DNA from: Nitrosomonas marina
Lineage (GTDB): Bacteria; Pseudomonadota; Gammaproteobacteria; Burkholderiales; Nitrosomonadaceae
NCBI RefSeq assembly: GCF_900110145.1
Contig: NZ_FOCP01000002.1
Span: forward strand, 1 to 64,000
Length of the DNA: 64,000 nucleotides
Direction of reading: 5' to 3'
Shown: in pieces, positions 45,642-54,976 of the stretch
How the letters are laid out: each line of letters begins with the position of its first letter
Position numbering within the stretch: position 1 is the first letter of the stretch
The notes under the pieces: model-generated
Databases searched by the model: none
The model's input: the letters and a program-made list of their open reading frames with translations, nothing else
Told to the model about the DNA's origin: nothing
Program-made: the position numbers and the translations under genes

Positions 45642-46925
45642 TCACTGTCCAATACAGGTATAGCTCAAAAAATTAGGTGCAAAATTTTCAGTTTCGTAGA
45701 TCTCGTACCGGGAAATGGCATTTGTAATCACCGCCGATCGCCAGGCCATCAGGCTGGTCTGTGGCTCAAATATCCCGTGCTCGTAACGACTGAAGTTCTG
45801 AACAAAGATTCTGTTCCACGCGTGGCCATCCCATTGTACGGAGAAGTCCCGGTTAACACGGAAGCAGCCGTTTTCATCAAAGCGAATAAGATGTTTTATA
45901 GCTTTGACAAAAGCAGGCACACTGTTTTTAAAACCAGTGCATAAAATAACGATGTCTGCGTCAAGACACTCATTTTTAAGTGTGAAATAATTTGACAGGC
46001 TCAGTTGATAACGATTGCGGACATGGCTGATGCTTTCCATCCTTCGGTAAGGAAGAATCCTGAATTTAACCGGTAATTGATCAACATTCTGAGCATAATA
46101 AAGCTCGTTATAAAGGCTTTGTAAATAGGTCGGCGTATTTCCGTCACTGGTCAACTTCTGATAGTCGACAATTTTTTTCTTCAACTGAGCATCGACTGCA
46201 AAAAATTCCTTTGCATAATTGGGACTGAAATACTCATTGACAAATGCTGATTCATCGAGAGGTTCCAGGTTCGGTCTGCTGGAAACAAGCGACACAGAAT
46301 TAGCGCATCCCCATTTCCCTTTGATTACATTCCTGAAGATTTCCACGCCAGTCTGGCCACCGCCAATGATAACCACACGCTTGTCTCGCACATCAATCTG
46401 CTGCAGATAGGCAGATTTTGCGTGAAAACAGGTGTTACTGATATAGGGTTTCGCACAGGCCGGTATTCTGGGGCTGATACCCGTGCCTAGACAGATGTTT
46501 TTTGCCCTGAATTGCTTCGCATGATTGCCGATGATAAAAAACTGGCCATCGTAGCTTAGGCTGTCAACTTTGAAATTAAACGACAGTTTTTTTGGCATCT
46601 GCCGGACTACCCACTGACAATACAATTCAAATTCTTTTCGGGTCACCACCTGACGGTTGGTATTCATAAATGCATGAAATAGTCCGTTTTGCACAAGATA
46701 ATTTAAAAAAGAGTATGGGCTGGTGGGATCTACACCTGTAACCAGGTCTTTCAGAAACGCTGTCTGCATATCAGAATCCGGAAACAATATTTCCGAGTGC
46801 CATTGAAACATTGGCTTTTCATCAAAAAATCGCGTTCTTAATGTTTGATTTTTTTCCGAGACAGCAGCCAGACTCAAATTAAAGGGGCCAATTCCGATTC
46901 CGACCAGATCCAACACATTATCCAT
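45642..46925 (-). CDS. iucD: Lysine N6-hydroxylase of aerobactin-type synthesis
   Basis: A 427-residue flavin monooxygenase. GIGIGPFNLSLAAV is the FAD-binding motif with the Pro typical of the SidA/IucD/PvdA family; FHAKSAYL and VIIGGGQTGVEIFRNV form the NADPH motif; DIVILCTGFKNSVP is the ATG-like motif near the C terminus. It hydroxylates the side-chain amine of lysine (or ornithine). Position after iucC and homology of the cluster favour lysine. I use the ATG at 46925, which overlaps the iucC stop by 8 bp (ATGGATAA); the frame also offers a GTG at 46931. Confidence 0.93.
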   Translation of the reverse strand: MDNVLDLVGIGIGPFNLSLAAVSEKNQTLRTRFFDEKPMFQWHSEILFPDSDMQTAFLKDLVTGVDPTSPYSFLNYLVQNGLFHAFMNTNRQVVTRKEFELYCQWVVRQMPKKLSFNFKVDSLSYDGQFFIIGNHAKQFRAKNICLGTGISPRIPACAKPYISNTCFHAKSAYLQQIDVRDKRVVIIGGGQTGVEIFRNVIKGKWGCANSVSLVSSRPNLEPLDESAFVNEYFSPNYAKEFFAVDAQLKKKIVDYQKLTSDGNTPTYLQSLYNELYYAQNVDQLPVKFRILPYRRMESISHVRNRYQLSLSNYFTLKNECLDADIVILCTGFKNSVPAFVKAIKHLIRFDENGCFRVNRDFSVQWDGHAWNRIFVQNFSRYEHGIFEPQTSLMAWRSAVITNAISRYEIYETENFAPNFLSYTCIGQ

Positions 46926-48654
46926 AAGCACTTTCTTTATTCACCAGGGGATTTTCAAGCGGGTTACCCAGTAGAGGTTTGGGTCGCTGAACAGAATCTT
47001 GATACCCGATTTCAAAACGAACCTTATTTAACAAAACTCTCTGTAAATTCGGTGTCAGCAAGCTGGGTACGTCTGCTTGCGTTGGATAGTTTTTCTCGTA
47101 CTCAGCGATAACTGAACCCAGCAGCTGATAAAAATGCACTTCCTTGAATCGATGCGAAATATAAAGCGACTGTGAAATGAATCTCAGCACTGATACAAAA
47201 TGACCGGTAATCAGATCGTAAATAATGTGCCCTGATGGCAGATAATCCAGTCTGTTCAGTACTTTCTCTGAGAATTTCTTTCGCGTTACCGGCGGCAGAT
47301 TCTGATTTAACCGCAGATCTCCCTGAAAATCTTTAATGATTAAACCTGAAGGCGCATTGTTCTTGAGTTTTAACAATGTATTCTGACCATGAGCCACCAG
47401 GCCGATTCCATATCGGGATTGAAGGTGGTAGAGCGGAAGCACAACTTTATTAAAATAGTGCTCCAGCCATTGCTCTATAGAAAGTTTTGATTTTTCTATC
47501 AACAAACCAATGAATGACTTGCCATCCTGATCCACATATGACAATGATCCGGTCATGAGGCATCTTTCATCACCGTCCAGTTTTGATGAGCTGGATTCGC
47601 GCCAGATTGCTCCCAGCAATTCCTTATACCGATATGGCGCACTTTTTATGTCAATATAATCTGATGAAACATAACTAAAAGCGGCCACATCCTTTAAACA
47701 ATCAGTATTGGCCGTCACAAAAACGGCATCCTGACTGAGGATGGATTCTATCCCTTCTGAAATCTCCGATGCGATCGAGATATACCGCGCGGGAATACCG
47801 CGTACACATGAAGTATTTAAAATCGAAATCGGCAGTTTTATGTCAAAAGCCAGCCTGTTCCGGCAGTTTGAGAAAGTTCTTATTGACACATGCGGTTTGT
47901 AGCGATCACCCGCCCTGTCCAGTAAAACAATATTGTTGCAATTGATATCTTTCTGGAAAAAAAACTGAATTTTATGTTCCCACTGCCATACATGCACCGG
48001 AACAATATAATAGGAATGATAATCAATATTATTTTTCTTACATAAATATTGTAAATAACCAATCTCGCTTTCAGCCAGATCAGCAGTAATAATATTTTCG
48101 AACGATTTATGTTGCTGACAGTTTATAGTCAGCAGGTTCTTCATGATTGCAATCCGAAGAAATTGAGTTTCCCGGGCATTTTCAGGTGCATATGCAGACA
48201 GATCACATGGTGACCAGCCGATTCTACCCTTGTTCAAGATAAGTTTGGGATGTCCATTGAGCCGAGATTCAATGTCAAGAGAATCGATTTGATAAAGCTC
48301 ATTCACTGAAGCAGGTTTTTGCAGCATAATTTGATCGCTGTACAGCGTACGCTGCATCTCCTCTATAAAATTCGCCAGTGTGATATCGCTCATTTTTGTC
48401 AGATACTGCGTCTCTTTAAAAAACAGTGCGGCCTCCAGCTTCAGGCCGTCGCATCGTCTCAACGTATCCGGCCTGACAACCAAGTCACCCCATATCCCCT
48501 TGAATGCACGAAAGTAATAACTGACTTCACCGCTTATGTCTAAGGTAAATGTGTTCTCACCCACCTGCTTTACCTTATCTGACAGAATTTCTTCATAAAA
48601 CAGCTCGCTGATTGCCTTGGCAATAAGGTTCCTGTTCGCGATTTCCCAGGTCAT
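46918..48654 (-). CDS. iucC: NIS siderophore synthetase, IucC-like (aerobactin synthase)
   Basis: A 578-residue NRPS-independent siderophore synthetase, the length of E. coli IucC. Family blocks: NGHPKLILNKGRIGWSP then YAPENA (the GHP..K.R.G motif that binds ATP), PVHVWQWEHK, LPISILNTSCVRGIP, GLVAHGQNTLLKLKN and IIKDFQGDLRL. It joins the second acylated hydroxylysine to the citrate intermediate. The start overlaps iucB by 4 bp (ATGA). The paralog iucA is at the other end of the operon. Confidence 0.93.
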   Translation of the reverse strand: MTWEIANRNLIAKAISELFYEEILSDKVKQVGENTFTLDISGEVSYYFRAFKGIWGDLVVRPDTLRRCDGLKLEAALFFKETQYLTKMSDITLANFIEEMQRTLYSDQIMLQKPASVNELYQIDSLDIESRLNGHPKLILNKGRIGWSPCDLSAYAPENARETQFLRIAIMKNLLTINCQQHKSFENIITADLAESEIGYLQYLCKKNNIDYHSYYIVPVHVWQWEHKIQFFFQKDINCNNIVLLDRAGDRYKPHVSIRTFSNCRNRLAFDIKLPISILNTSCVRGIPARYISIASEISEGIESILSQDAVFVTANTDCLKDVAAFSYVSSDYIDIKSAPYRYKELLGAIWRESSSSKLDGDERCLMTGSLSYVDQDGKSFIGLLIEKSKLSIEQWLEHYFNKVVLPLYHLQSRYGIGLVAHGQNTLLKLKNNAPSGLIIKDFQGDLRLNQNLPPVTRKKFSEKVLNRLDYLPSGHIIYDLITGHFVSVLRFISQSLYISHRFKEVHFYQLLGSVIAEYEKNYPTQADVPSLLTPNLQRVLLNKVRFEIGYQDSVQRPKPLLGNPLENPLVNKESAYG

Positions 48655-49466
48655 AAGTGTTCACCAGCAAACAGCCTTTCCCGTGTGCACTCCAGAAGAA
48701 CAGCACGTTTATGTGGAAAATCAAATACTTTAATTCTCCTCCAGACCGGAAAGGAATCAACATATTGCAGAACCTTCTGATTATCCCACCGAGGTTCAGC
48801 CATAACCTTTAGCGTTCTGGGATCGTCAAGAAAAAGATAGTGCACCACACATTTCAACACGGCATCTGTATTTTTTATGCCCAGAAATTTCCGATTCCCT
48901 ATCAGAAAATGGAATCCCCTATCGTAATCATCACTGTCATAATAAGGCCCCAGCCTGTCTTCCTTTACCCAATAAAATTCAAAATACCCAGCCGGTTCAC
49001 TGTCAATTTCCATGATTACAGGTATCAGATGCGGATCGTCCAGATTCTTCTCAATATACTTCCGGTGCTGATCGATGCTGCCTTCAAGCTCCCAGTAAAC
49101 CGATACACGCTTACTATTGTGCCATTGTGAAAAAACAGTTAAATCTTTGTCCGGGTCGATTACTCTGAACGCAATTGTTTTGTCGATCTCATAAATATAT
49201 CGCTTGTACAACAGTGTGTTTTTTTCCGGGTTATGCCGCAAAGGATGCGAGACACTATTGGTTCTCACCCAGGTAACAGGGTATAAGGCTCGTTCGTTCG
49301 ACTTAATCCAGAAAGGTGAAAATTGAAAAAATTCGCTCCGACTGATTTTCATCACGCGATCCTGAAGTTGTAAATCAATACCTTGAACACCTGGTTTGAA
49401 ATGTTCTTTTAACCGTTTTTCCTGATCCAGAAAAAGATTTCTCAACATTGAATTTGGTTTATGCAT
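48651..49466 (-). CDS. iucB: N6-hydroxylysine acetyltransferase, IucB-like
   Basis: About 271 residues of the IucB GNAT family. The catalytic half is well kept: FRVIDPDKDLTVFSQWHN, VSVYWELEGSIDQHRKYIE, GYFEFYWVKEDRLGPYY, YDRGFHFLIGNRKFLG and FDFPHKRAVLLE. It acetylates N6-hydroxylysine to the hydroxamate. The N-terminal part is shorter and more diverged than in E. coli (315 residues). I use the ATG at 49466, overlapping the iucA stop by 8 bp (ATGCATAA); an ATG at 49475 and a longer frame to 49547 are possible. Confidence 0.92.
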   Translation of the reverse strand: MHKPNSMLRNLFLDQEKRLKEHFKPGVQGIDLQLQDRVMKISRSEFFQFSPFWIKSNERALYPVTWVRTNSVSHPLRHNPEKNTLLYKRYIYEIDKTIAFRVIDPDKDLTVFSQWHNSKRVSVYWELEGSIDQHRKYIEKNLDDPHLIPVIMEIDSEPAGYFEFYWVKEDRLGPYYDSDDYDRGFHFLIGNRKFLGIKNTDAVLKCVVHYLFLDDPRTLKVMAEPRWDNQKVLQYVDSFPVWRRIKVFDFPHKRAVLLECTRERLFAGEHL

Positions 49467-51168
49467 GACAAACATTTTTTGAAAATTTGTACAATGGATT
49501 CTCGATTTCGTTATAAATAGCCAGAGGATTTTTTTCTGTATTTTCATTCACCCCTTTCAAGCTGCAATAGAAATTCCCTTTTTGTCTTAATGTCCTTGAA
49601 TGCAGCAAATAATCGACAAATGAAGCGTCTAACAGCTTGCCTTTCTTTGTCTCTGCCAGATACTGAAAAAGCATGTCCAACAGTTCTGCTTCAGCACAAG
49701 CGCGTTGTGTCGCAAGTGCGTTGATCAAACTGAAGGTCGAATTAATAACAAGATAATATCCCAGCAACGCATGCGTCATAGAGTCATCCAGAATGTTGCC
49801 GTTGAGCAGATCAAGCGACGAAACCTCAGTTTTCATTTTTTCATAGCCGAGCCGGGTATAACCTGTGCCCTGGCAGTCCCTGAAAATTACGCCGCACGGA
49901 TAACCGTCAATTAATTGCACGATAATGTTCTGCTGATGCGCACCAAAAAGGATGCCATGGTTGGCATGAGCCATGATGAACGGACTCAGCACATTATCCA
50001 GATACAGGGAAAACCATTTGACTGCCTCAATATTACGCGATGCCAAAAAACCATTGCCGTCATAAGGATTTGGCTGGGTTATCGTCGAAAGAACGATAGA
50101 CTCCTGCTCCGCTGACTTATTGAAAGGATTCTCCCTAATAAGGACAATGGTCTCCAGAATAACTGGTTTCGGTGCATACTTGATTGCCAGAAATGAAGGT
50201 TCATTCATAATCGAAAAGTTTTTATTTGCAGCGAGAAACTGTCGGCCGTTGTCAGAATTCATTACTTCATGAACCTGCACCCCCCTGACAACTTCGGCAG
50301 CCTGTAAATGCCTGATCGAATTTGTAATCCTCAGAGAAAGCGAAAACTTGAGCATATAATCACTATCTTCGCAGTAAATAGATCGCAGAGAACTCGTTGC
50401 TTTCCATTGCAATTTCCCCGCCTTGTTAATCGGTATCAAATCTCCACTGTTTATAAGGTGATTGATTTTGCCACTTTTTTTCAGCGTCTCGAATTGCCAG
50501 GGATGAAACGGAAAGGGCAGATATTCACTGTCAACGGTACCTTTCTGGTCACGTTTATAAAGATCCGAAAACCAGTCGGCATCTTCAAAATATTTCGAAT
50601 GATTCTGATAAAAACAGGATTTCTTGAGCAAACCCCATCTGAGAAAAAAAGCGTTACCGAATTCCGGAGCATACAATCGGTGGTCACGCCTGCTGAATTC
50701 GGATTTGCTTTTTGGGCAAGGATGAACATTGTGCCCCAGCAACAGAGCCTGCTCGGCATCTATAAAAGACAATCCCTGCTTTCGGTAAAGCGCATTATAT
50801 CCAGACCGCCTGTGTTTCAGGATATCAACCAGATTCTGGCAGCTTTCCTTAATTCTTGAGCACAGCGCACGCATACCGGCATCTTGTTCGTCATTGGTTA
50901 ATATACGGAAAAGTTCCTGTACGAATACTTCAAAACTTATTATTTCCTTTTGTATACCCGTTGTTCTGTAAAACGTGTTTTTAAAGGCATGGCATCCGAC
51001 TTTGGAATAATTATCCAATACGATACTTATCGCTTTGTGCTCATTGCGGAAAACAATTTCATTGTTATTAATCTCGAATCCGTTCCATTCCCTTAAGAGA
51101 GAGTTTATCAGCGCTGTTGCTGAAAACTTTTCAGCTAGTTGTTGTGGACTTGATGTGTGTCGATTCAT
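49459..51168 (-). CDS. iucA: NIS siderophore synthetase, IucA-like
   Basis: About 569 residues. It shows the family motifs DAEQALLLGHNVHPCPKSKSEF, YAPEFGNAFFLRWGL, YLPFPFHPWQ, SLRSIYCEDSDYMLKFSLSL with RITNSIRHLQ, and HANHGILFGAHQQNIIVQL. IucA starts aerobactin assembly by coupling acetyl-hydroxylysine to citrate. It is the first gene of iucABCD, downstream of a Fur-like site. I use the ATG at 51168; a TTG at 51195 gives a longer form, and neither has a good ribosome binding site. Confidence 0.93.
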   Translation of the reverse strand: MNRHTSSPQQLAEKFSATALINSLLREWNGFEINNNEIVFRNEHKAISIVLDNYSKVGCHAFKNTFYRTTGIQKEIISFEVFVQELFRILTNDEQDAGMRALCSRIKESCQNLVDILKHRRSGYNALYRKQGLSFIDAEQALLLGHNVHPCPKSKSEFSRRDHRLYAPEFGNAFFLRWGLLKKSCFYQNHSKYFEDADWFSDLYKRDQKGTVDSEYLPFPFHPWQFETLKKSGKINHLINSGDLIPINKAGKLQWKATSSLRSIYCEDSDYMLKFSLSLRITNSIRHLQAAEVVRGVQVHEVMNSDNGRQFLAANKNFSIMNEPSFLAIKYAPKPVILETIVLIRENPFNKSAEQESIVLSTITQPNPYDGNGFLASRNIEAVKWFSLYLDNVLSPFIMAHANHGILFGAHQQNIIVQLIDGYPCGVIFRDCQGTGYTRLGYEKMKTEVSSLDLLNGNILDDSMTHALLGYYLVINSTFSLINALATQRACAEAELLDMLFQYLAETKKGKLLDASFVDYLLHSRTLRQKGNFYCSLKGVNENTEKNPLAIYNEIENPLYKFSKNVCHA

Positions 51169-51238
51169 CTTCGATTTACAGTTATTCAGATGCAAAGCAA
51201 GGTGTGTTTAAACACCGCGATCGCTCATTCGGTAAATT

Positions 51239-51305
51239 CAGATAATAAGATAAAGAACCAATATTGTAAATACTAATCATTCTTATTAATGTTATCATTA
51301 TATTA
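51239..51305. promoter_or_regulatory. Fur-box-like cluster between iucA and the MFS gene
   Basis: The AT-rich divergent region holds AATACTAATCATTCTTATT at 51269-51287 and, directly after it, TAATGTTATCATTATATTA. Both resemble the Fur consensus GATAATGATAATCATTATC (the ATCATT core matches). AGATAATAAGATAA lies at 51239-51252. This suggests iron repression of both iucABCD and the transporter. Confidence 0.65.
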
Positions 51306-51349
51306 ACTGGCAGTTGGTTTCTTTATACTTTTTTTCCACATTTACATTT

Positions 51350-52543
51350 ATGTACCCCAAAAAAACCGGTATCGATCCGTCTGTGAAATTCGCTTTTCCT
51401 GTTGCAATTACAGGTGCAACCCAGAGCCTGCTGGTAATCACATTACCGATAATCACAGCATTAACCGGATTGAAAATCGGCCTGATAAGCCCTGTTCTGG
51501 GACTGGCCGCACTTGCCTTTCTGGTCGGCGGTTATTACTGGCCGCGACGAGCCGTCCCCGGTCGACGCCGTCGGCTTCTAAAGCAGCTCCTGATTGCGGC
51601 AACTGCTAGTCAAATTTTATTTGTATTCATTTTATACGCAGGCACTGTGGAAATATTCGGTGCCATTACTCTGGCATCCCTGTTGTTCATTACGCGTTTT
51701 TGCTATGGACTGACCGTCTCAGGCATCTATCCCATCGTTCAGGTTTGGATGGTCAACGAATGCGTAAATAGCGAGCGTTCCCGGCATCGAATACTGACAT
51801 ACCTGAGCGCAACTGTAAGCATTGTCCGAATTGTCGTACCGCTGCTGGCAGCATGTCTGGCTATATTTCAACCTGTAACAGTGCTGCTATTACTGATCGG
51901 ACTACCGCTTTTGGCGCTTCTGGTGTTACCCGAAGAGATCACACGATATAAAAACAATACAGAAATTTCGCTGACACGGTCGGCAGCACGCTGGCCTGAA
52001 ACTGCCATCGCAATACCAACCCTGCTGATACACATGAGCCTGGGGCTTTCGGAGTTCATTATCGGTCCTTATCTTGCTTTTGAATGGAACATTTCACTGA
52101 ACAGCACACTCACATACACCGCGCTACTCCTTGCAGTCATTGCCGTCTGTATGGCACTGGTACAACTGACAAGCCTGCATTTTCGTCCCAGACCCGAGCT
52201 GATTCTTGCATGGTCACCAGCCGGTATGGCCTGCGGTGCAGCGCTTGCAGCCATTTATCCGACCACTCTACCCGTCGGATTGATATTAATCGCAGTATCA
52301 TTTGCATTGCTGTTACCGGCTTCAGCTGCTGGTGCCGTCATTAACCGTGATACCCGGGTACAAGCACATGCAAGCTCTGATTTGTACATAGCACGAATTC
52401 TTGGACATCTTCTGGGGGTCGCCTTTGCTGGCCCGCTGTTTGAAATTGCGCCAGGTCTGCCGCTGTTTGTTGCTGCTGCAATCGCACTGATGGCCATACC
52501 GGCTGGCGCCGAACTGCGGAATGCACTGATTAAACAGCATTGA
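51350..52543 (+). CDS. MFS transporter, ShiF-like, probable siderophore exporter
   Basis: About 397 residues with twelve predicted membrane helices. The loop between helices 2 and 3 is basic (PRRAVPGRRRRL), and a second basic loop with ERSRHR lies near residue 145. It is divergent from iucA across a Fur-like region, the same place shiF has next to iucABCD in enterobacterial aerobactin loci, so export of the siderophore is the likely role. I use the ATG at 51350; the frame starts with a TTG at 51314. The gene is more GC-rich than the iuc genes beside it. Confidence 0.85.
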   Translation: MYPKKTGIDPSVKFAFPVAITGATQSLLVITLPIITALTGLKIGLISPVLGLAALAFLVGGYYWPRRAVPGRRRRLLKQLLIAATASQILFVFILYAGTVEIFGAITLASLLFITRFCYGLTVSGIYPIVQVWMVNECVNSERSRHRILTYLSATVSIVRIVVPLLAACLAIFQPVTVLLLLIGLPLLALLVLPEEITRYKNNTEISLTRSAARWPETAIAIPTLLIHMSLGLSEFIIGPYLAFEWNISLNSTLTYTALLLAVIAVCMALVQLTSLHFRPRPELILAWSPAGMACGAALAAIYPTTLPVGLILIAVSFALLLPASAAGAVINRDTRVQAHASSDLYIARILGHLLGVAFAGPLFEIAPGLPLFVAAAIALMAIPAGAELRNALIKQH

Positions 52544-52694
52544 ATGAGCGTAAACATGACAATCAGCGATGCAGGCGAACATAAGCGTTAAGCACTTATT
52601 CCAAGCGAAAAAATAATTCGTAGTTCACTTTTTTAACAAAGAAAGTGGATCGTACCTGGAAGCGACCAGAGACATTGATTACCGAGCCTTCATA

Positions 52695-52730
52695 AAAAAA
52701 CCCGGCGCGCAGGGTTGCGCCGGGTTTTTT
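52695..52730. terminator. Bidirectional Rho-independent terminator
   Basis: AAAAAACCCGGCGC (52695-52708) and GCGCCGGGTTTTTT (52717-52730) are perfect inverted repeats around an 8-nt loop, so both strands end in a T-run. It sits between the convergent MFS and RTX genes, 12 bp from the RTX stop. Confidence 0.93.
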
Positions 52731-52741
52731 CTGGAAAAGAA

Positions 52742-53569
52742 CTATGCAGTAACTGTAAAGAAATCTGCAAGATTTGCCGTAACATCGTCAACTGACACGC
52801 CTACCAGATCAACGGTGCTTCCAGCACCCAGATCAACGATAGTTCCGTAAGGGTCTTCGCCGCCAGCTTCTCCATAGCCGGTCAAGCTCGCAGTCAGATC
52901 TTCCGTCGTTGCAATACCGGTACCGTTAATATCGGCCACGATCATAAGCTGATCAGAATCGGCGTTAAATCTTTGCACGGTATCGTTGCCGTCATTGCCT
53001 CTGTAAAAGATTTCGTTAGTCCTGTCATTGTTGGAATTTGATCCAGAACCATAAATCAGGTCGTCACCTTCCTGACCGTACAGCTGATTGTCGCCTGAGC
53101 CACCGGAAATCCAGTCGTTTCCGGCATTTCCCAAAATCACATCATTCTCTTCACCGCCAAAAATCACATCAGTGTCGTCGCCGCCAATGATAAGATCACC
53201 ACCGAGCGAACCATAGAGCGCATTGATGCCGGTTACACCGTAAAGCGTATCGCTATCTTCATTACCGAAAAGCTGATCGTTACCTGTCGCACCCCACAGC
53301 AAATCATCGCCTGTACCGCCTTCAATCCAGTCGTTACCGCTGCCGCCGTAAAGCAGATCATTGCCTGCTTCGCCGAATAACAAATCATTACCCGCTTCAG
53401 CATAAGCAACATCATCACCGTCACCCAGATATGCAACATCATTGGAATAACCCAATCTCAAACCATCATCACCGCCACCCGCAAGTACTACGGATGAGCC
53501 ATACGTCCAAATAACTTCACCATCATCAGATCCGAAGAAAAGGCCAGTACCTCTTATAATATCAGTCAT
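52742..53569 (-). CDS. RTX calcium-binding secreted protein
   Basis: A 275-residue, very acidic protein without a signal peptide. Residues about 30-185 are RTX nonapeptides of the GGxGxDxhx type (for example GEAGNDLLFGEAGNDLLYG and GGSGNDWIEGG), which bind Ca2+ in a parallel beta roll. The C-terminal ~75 residues (from NDGNDTVQRF to DFFTVTA) resemble the type I secretion end of RTX proteins. There is no enzymatic domain, and no type I transporter is encoded nearby. The promoter has a Fur-like palindrome, so the gene is probably iron-regulated. A strong AGGAG site precedes the ATG. Confidence 0.88.
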   Translation of the reverse strand: MTDIIRGTGLFFGSDDGEVIWTYGSSVVLAGGGDDGLRLGYSNDVAYLGDGDDVAYAEAGNDLLFGEAGNDLLYGGSGNDWIEGGTGDDLLWGATGNDQLFGNEDSDTLYGVTGINALYGSLGGDLIIGGDDTDVIFGGEENDVILGNAGNDWISGGSGDNQLYGQEGDDLIYGSGSNSNNDRTNEIFYRGNDGNDTVQRFNADSDQLMIVADINGTGIATTEDLTASLTGYGEAGGEDPYGTIVDLGAGSTVDLVGVSVDDVTANLADFFTVTA

Positions 53570-54108
53570 ACTTTACTCCTATTGAGTTTTGTTAACAGTT
53601 ATTAAGTTTTTGCGCGACTAAACTCGCGTGGGTTTTCTGTGCCGGGCAATTAACGTTTCATGTAGTTTCAAACAACAATCACTTTATAAAACACCCAACA
53701 CATTAATGAGAATTATAATCATTTATATTTTTATTCTCAACAATTAATTTTTTCATAATTTTAGGTTTTGAAATGATTGAATAACCAGTGTCCAGATATT
53801 CAGGATTCAGTTATCCATAAAGTATCGAATTTCTGCATGGCTGCAAGCAGCCATGAGAAGCCGGATTGTTTGACCAGTATTTACAAAAACTCTAATTCAG
53901 CCGTGCGGCTAAACACTTATACGGATGTCGCTAACCATTGCGAGTCTATACACCAACAGACAACTGCCGCCTGAAGAACCACAATGCATAATGCTAAACA
54001 AAAGAGTGAACTGGTGGGTTGATACGCATGTATCATAGCGTCAATAAAACAAATGCCAGGCATACTGCACTCGCAATTAACGCACGATACATGCTCAAGC
54101 CTGGGCGT
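53570..54108. other. Intergenic region RTX gene / PEP-CTERM gene
   Basis: 539 bp. It holds the RTX promoter with its Fur-like box (53705-53740) and a perfect hairpin without T-run at 53836-53855 (CATGGCTG, CAAG, CAGCCATG). No supportable gene; the open frame at 53777-53974 has no protein-like pattern or ribosome binding site. Confidence 0.5.
53705..53740 (-). promoter_or_regulatory. Sigma-70 promoter of the RTX gene overlapped by a Fur-like box
   Basis: On the minus strand TTGAGA (53740-53735), a 17-bp spacer and a perfect TATAAT (53717-53712). The 19-bp element AATGAGAATTATAATCATT (53705-53723, plus strand) has AATGA/TCATT arms and covers the -10 box, a classical repressor position. Confidence 0.75.
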
Positions 54109-54879
54109 TTACCAAACTTGTATTGCGGATCTCCTTCTAGAAACAACGATGACTAAAATGAACAACGCCAATCCCGCCAGTAGCGCAGTACTAGGTTCCG
54201 GAACCACACGCAAATCCGAATCAAAAGACAAAATCTGGTAATTTGGCTGCATGTGAATTTTAATCACCTGCGTGATGGAAAACGGCTGATCTATGCCGCT
54301 GACAGCGACCCGCCCAAAGCTTTCGTCAAATCCCAGGCCACCGCTGATGGCACTGCTGCCGACCATTGTTGCACCATCGGTATCGAAGGGAATATTAGAA
54401 GTATTGTAAAAATAATCCACTTCAACCGAATTGAGAGGATCTGCCCCCAGTGTGCCAGCAATATCAGCAGTAAAAAAACCTTCATTGCCAATACCGTTCA
54501 GTGTGAAATCATTATCAGAAATCTCGATTGTTAATGTGCCACCGTTTGTAGAAGAAATCGACAACTGGCGCAAAAAAAGATCGGCCAGTATTTCGCTGTT
54601 GGGTGGATACGGTTTCGATGTACCTAATGAAGCGGTCAGAAAAAAGTTAGGCGTTCCAAACGATGCCGAGAGCAAACCGGGTATGCTGCTGTTATCCGGC
54701 GCAACGTTCCCCACACCTCCGGCTATCTGGTCCGTCGCTGTTACTATTGTAGGCGAACCAGCCTGCGGCGTATCCGTAATTCTTAGCATTAATGATGCCT
54801 GGCTTATACTGACACTCATCAATGAAACGGCAATCAGTGTAAAAAAATATTTAATTGAGTAAAAAGTTAAATCAGTCAT
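54109..54879 (-). CDS. PEP-CTERM sorted exported protein
   Basis: A 256-residue protein with an N-terminal signal peptide (about 1-28, ending near SISQAS) and a C-terminal sorting tail: VPEPSTALLAGLALF, a hydrophobic stretch and RRRS. This is the PEP-CTERM signal, recognised by an exosortase that must be encoded elsewhere. The body is rich in beta strands, Ser, Gly and Asn and has no catalytic motif I recognise. Such proteins are linked to exopolysaccharide and biofilm. It lies between the RTX and receptor genes on the same strand. Confidence 0.88.
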   Translation of the reverse strand: MTDLTFYSIKYFFTLIAVSLMSVSISQASLMLRITDTPQAGSPTIVTATDQIAGGVGNVAPDNSSIPGLLSASFGTPNFFLTASLGTSKPYPPNSEILADLFLRQLSISSTNGGTLTIEISDNDFTLNGIGNEGFFTADIAGTLGADPLNSVEVDYFYNTSNIPFDTDGATMVGSSAISGGLGFDESFGRVAVSGIDQPFSITQVIKIHMQPNYQILSFDSDLRVVPEPSTALLAGLALFILVIVVSRRRSAIQVW

Positions 54880-54976
54880 GCTGCAATTCTCTAATAAACT
54901 GTGTTGAATAGATCTGCATACATTTCATTCCCAATGCATGCAATTGTATGAAGTTGTGAATATGTCTCACCATTGA

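Noticed and set aside
53836..53855. Perfect hairpin CATGGCTG-CAAG-CAGCCATG as a terminator
   Set aside because: No T-run follows on either strand and no gene ends nearby.
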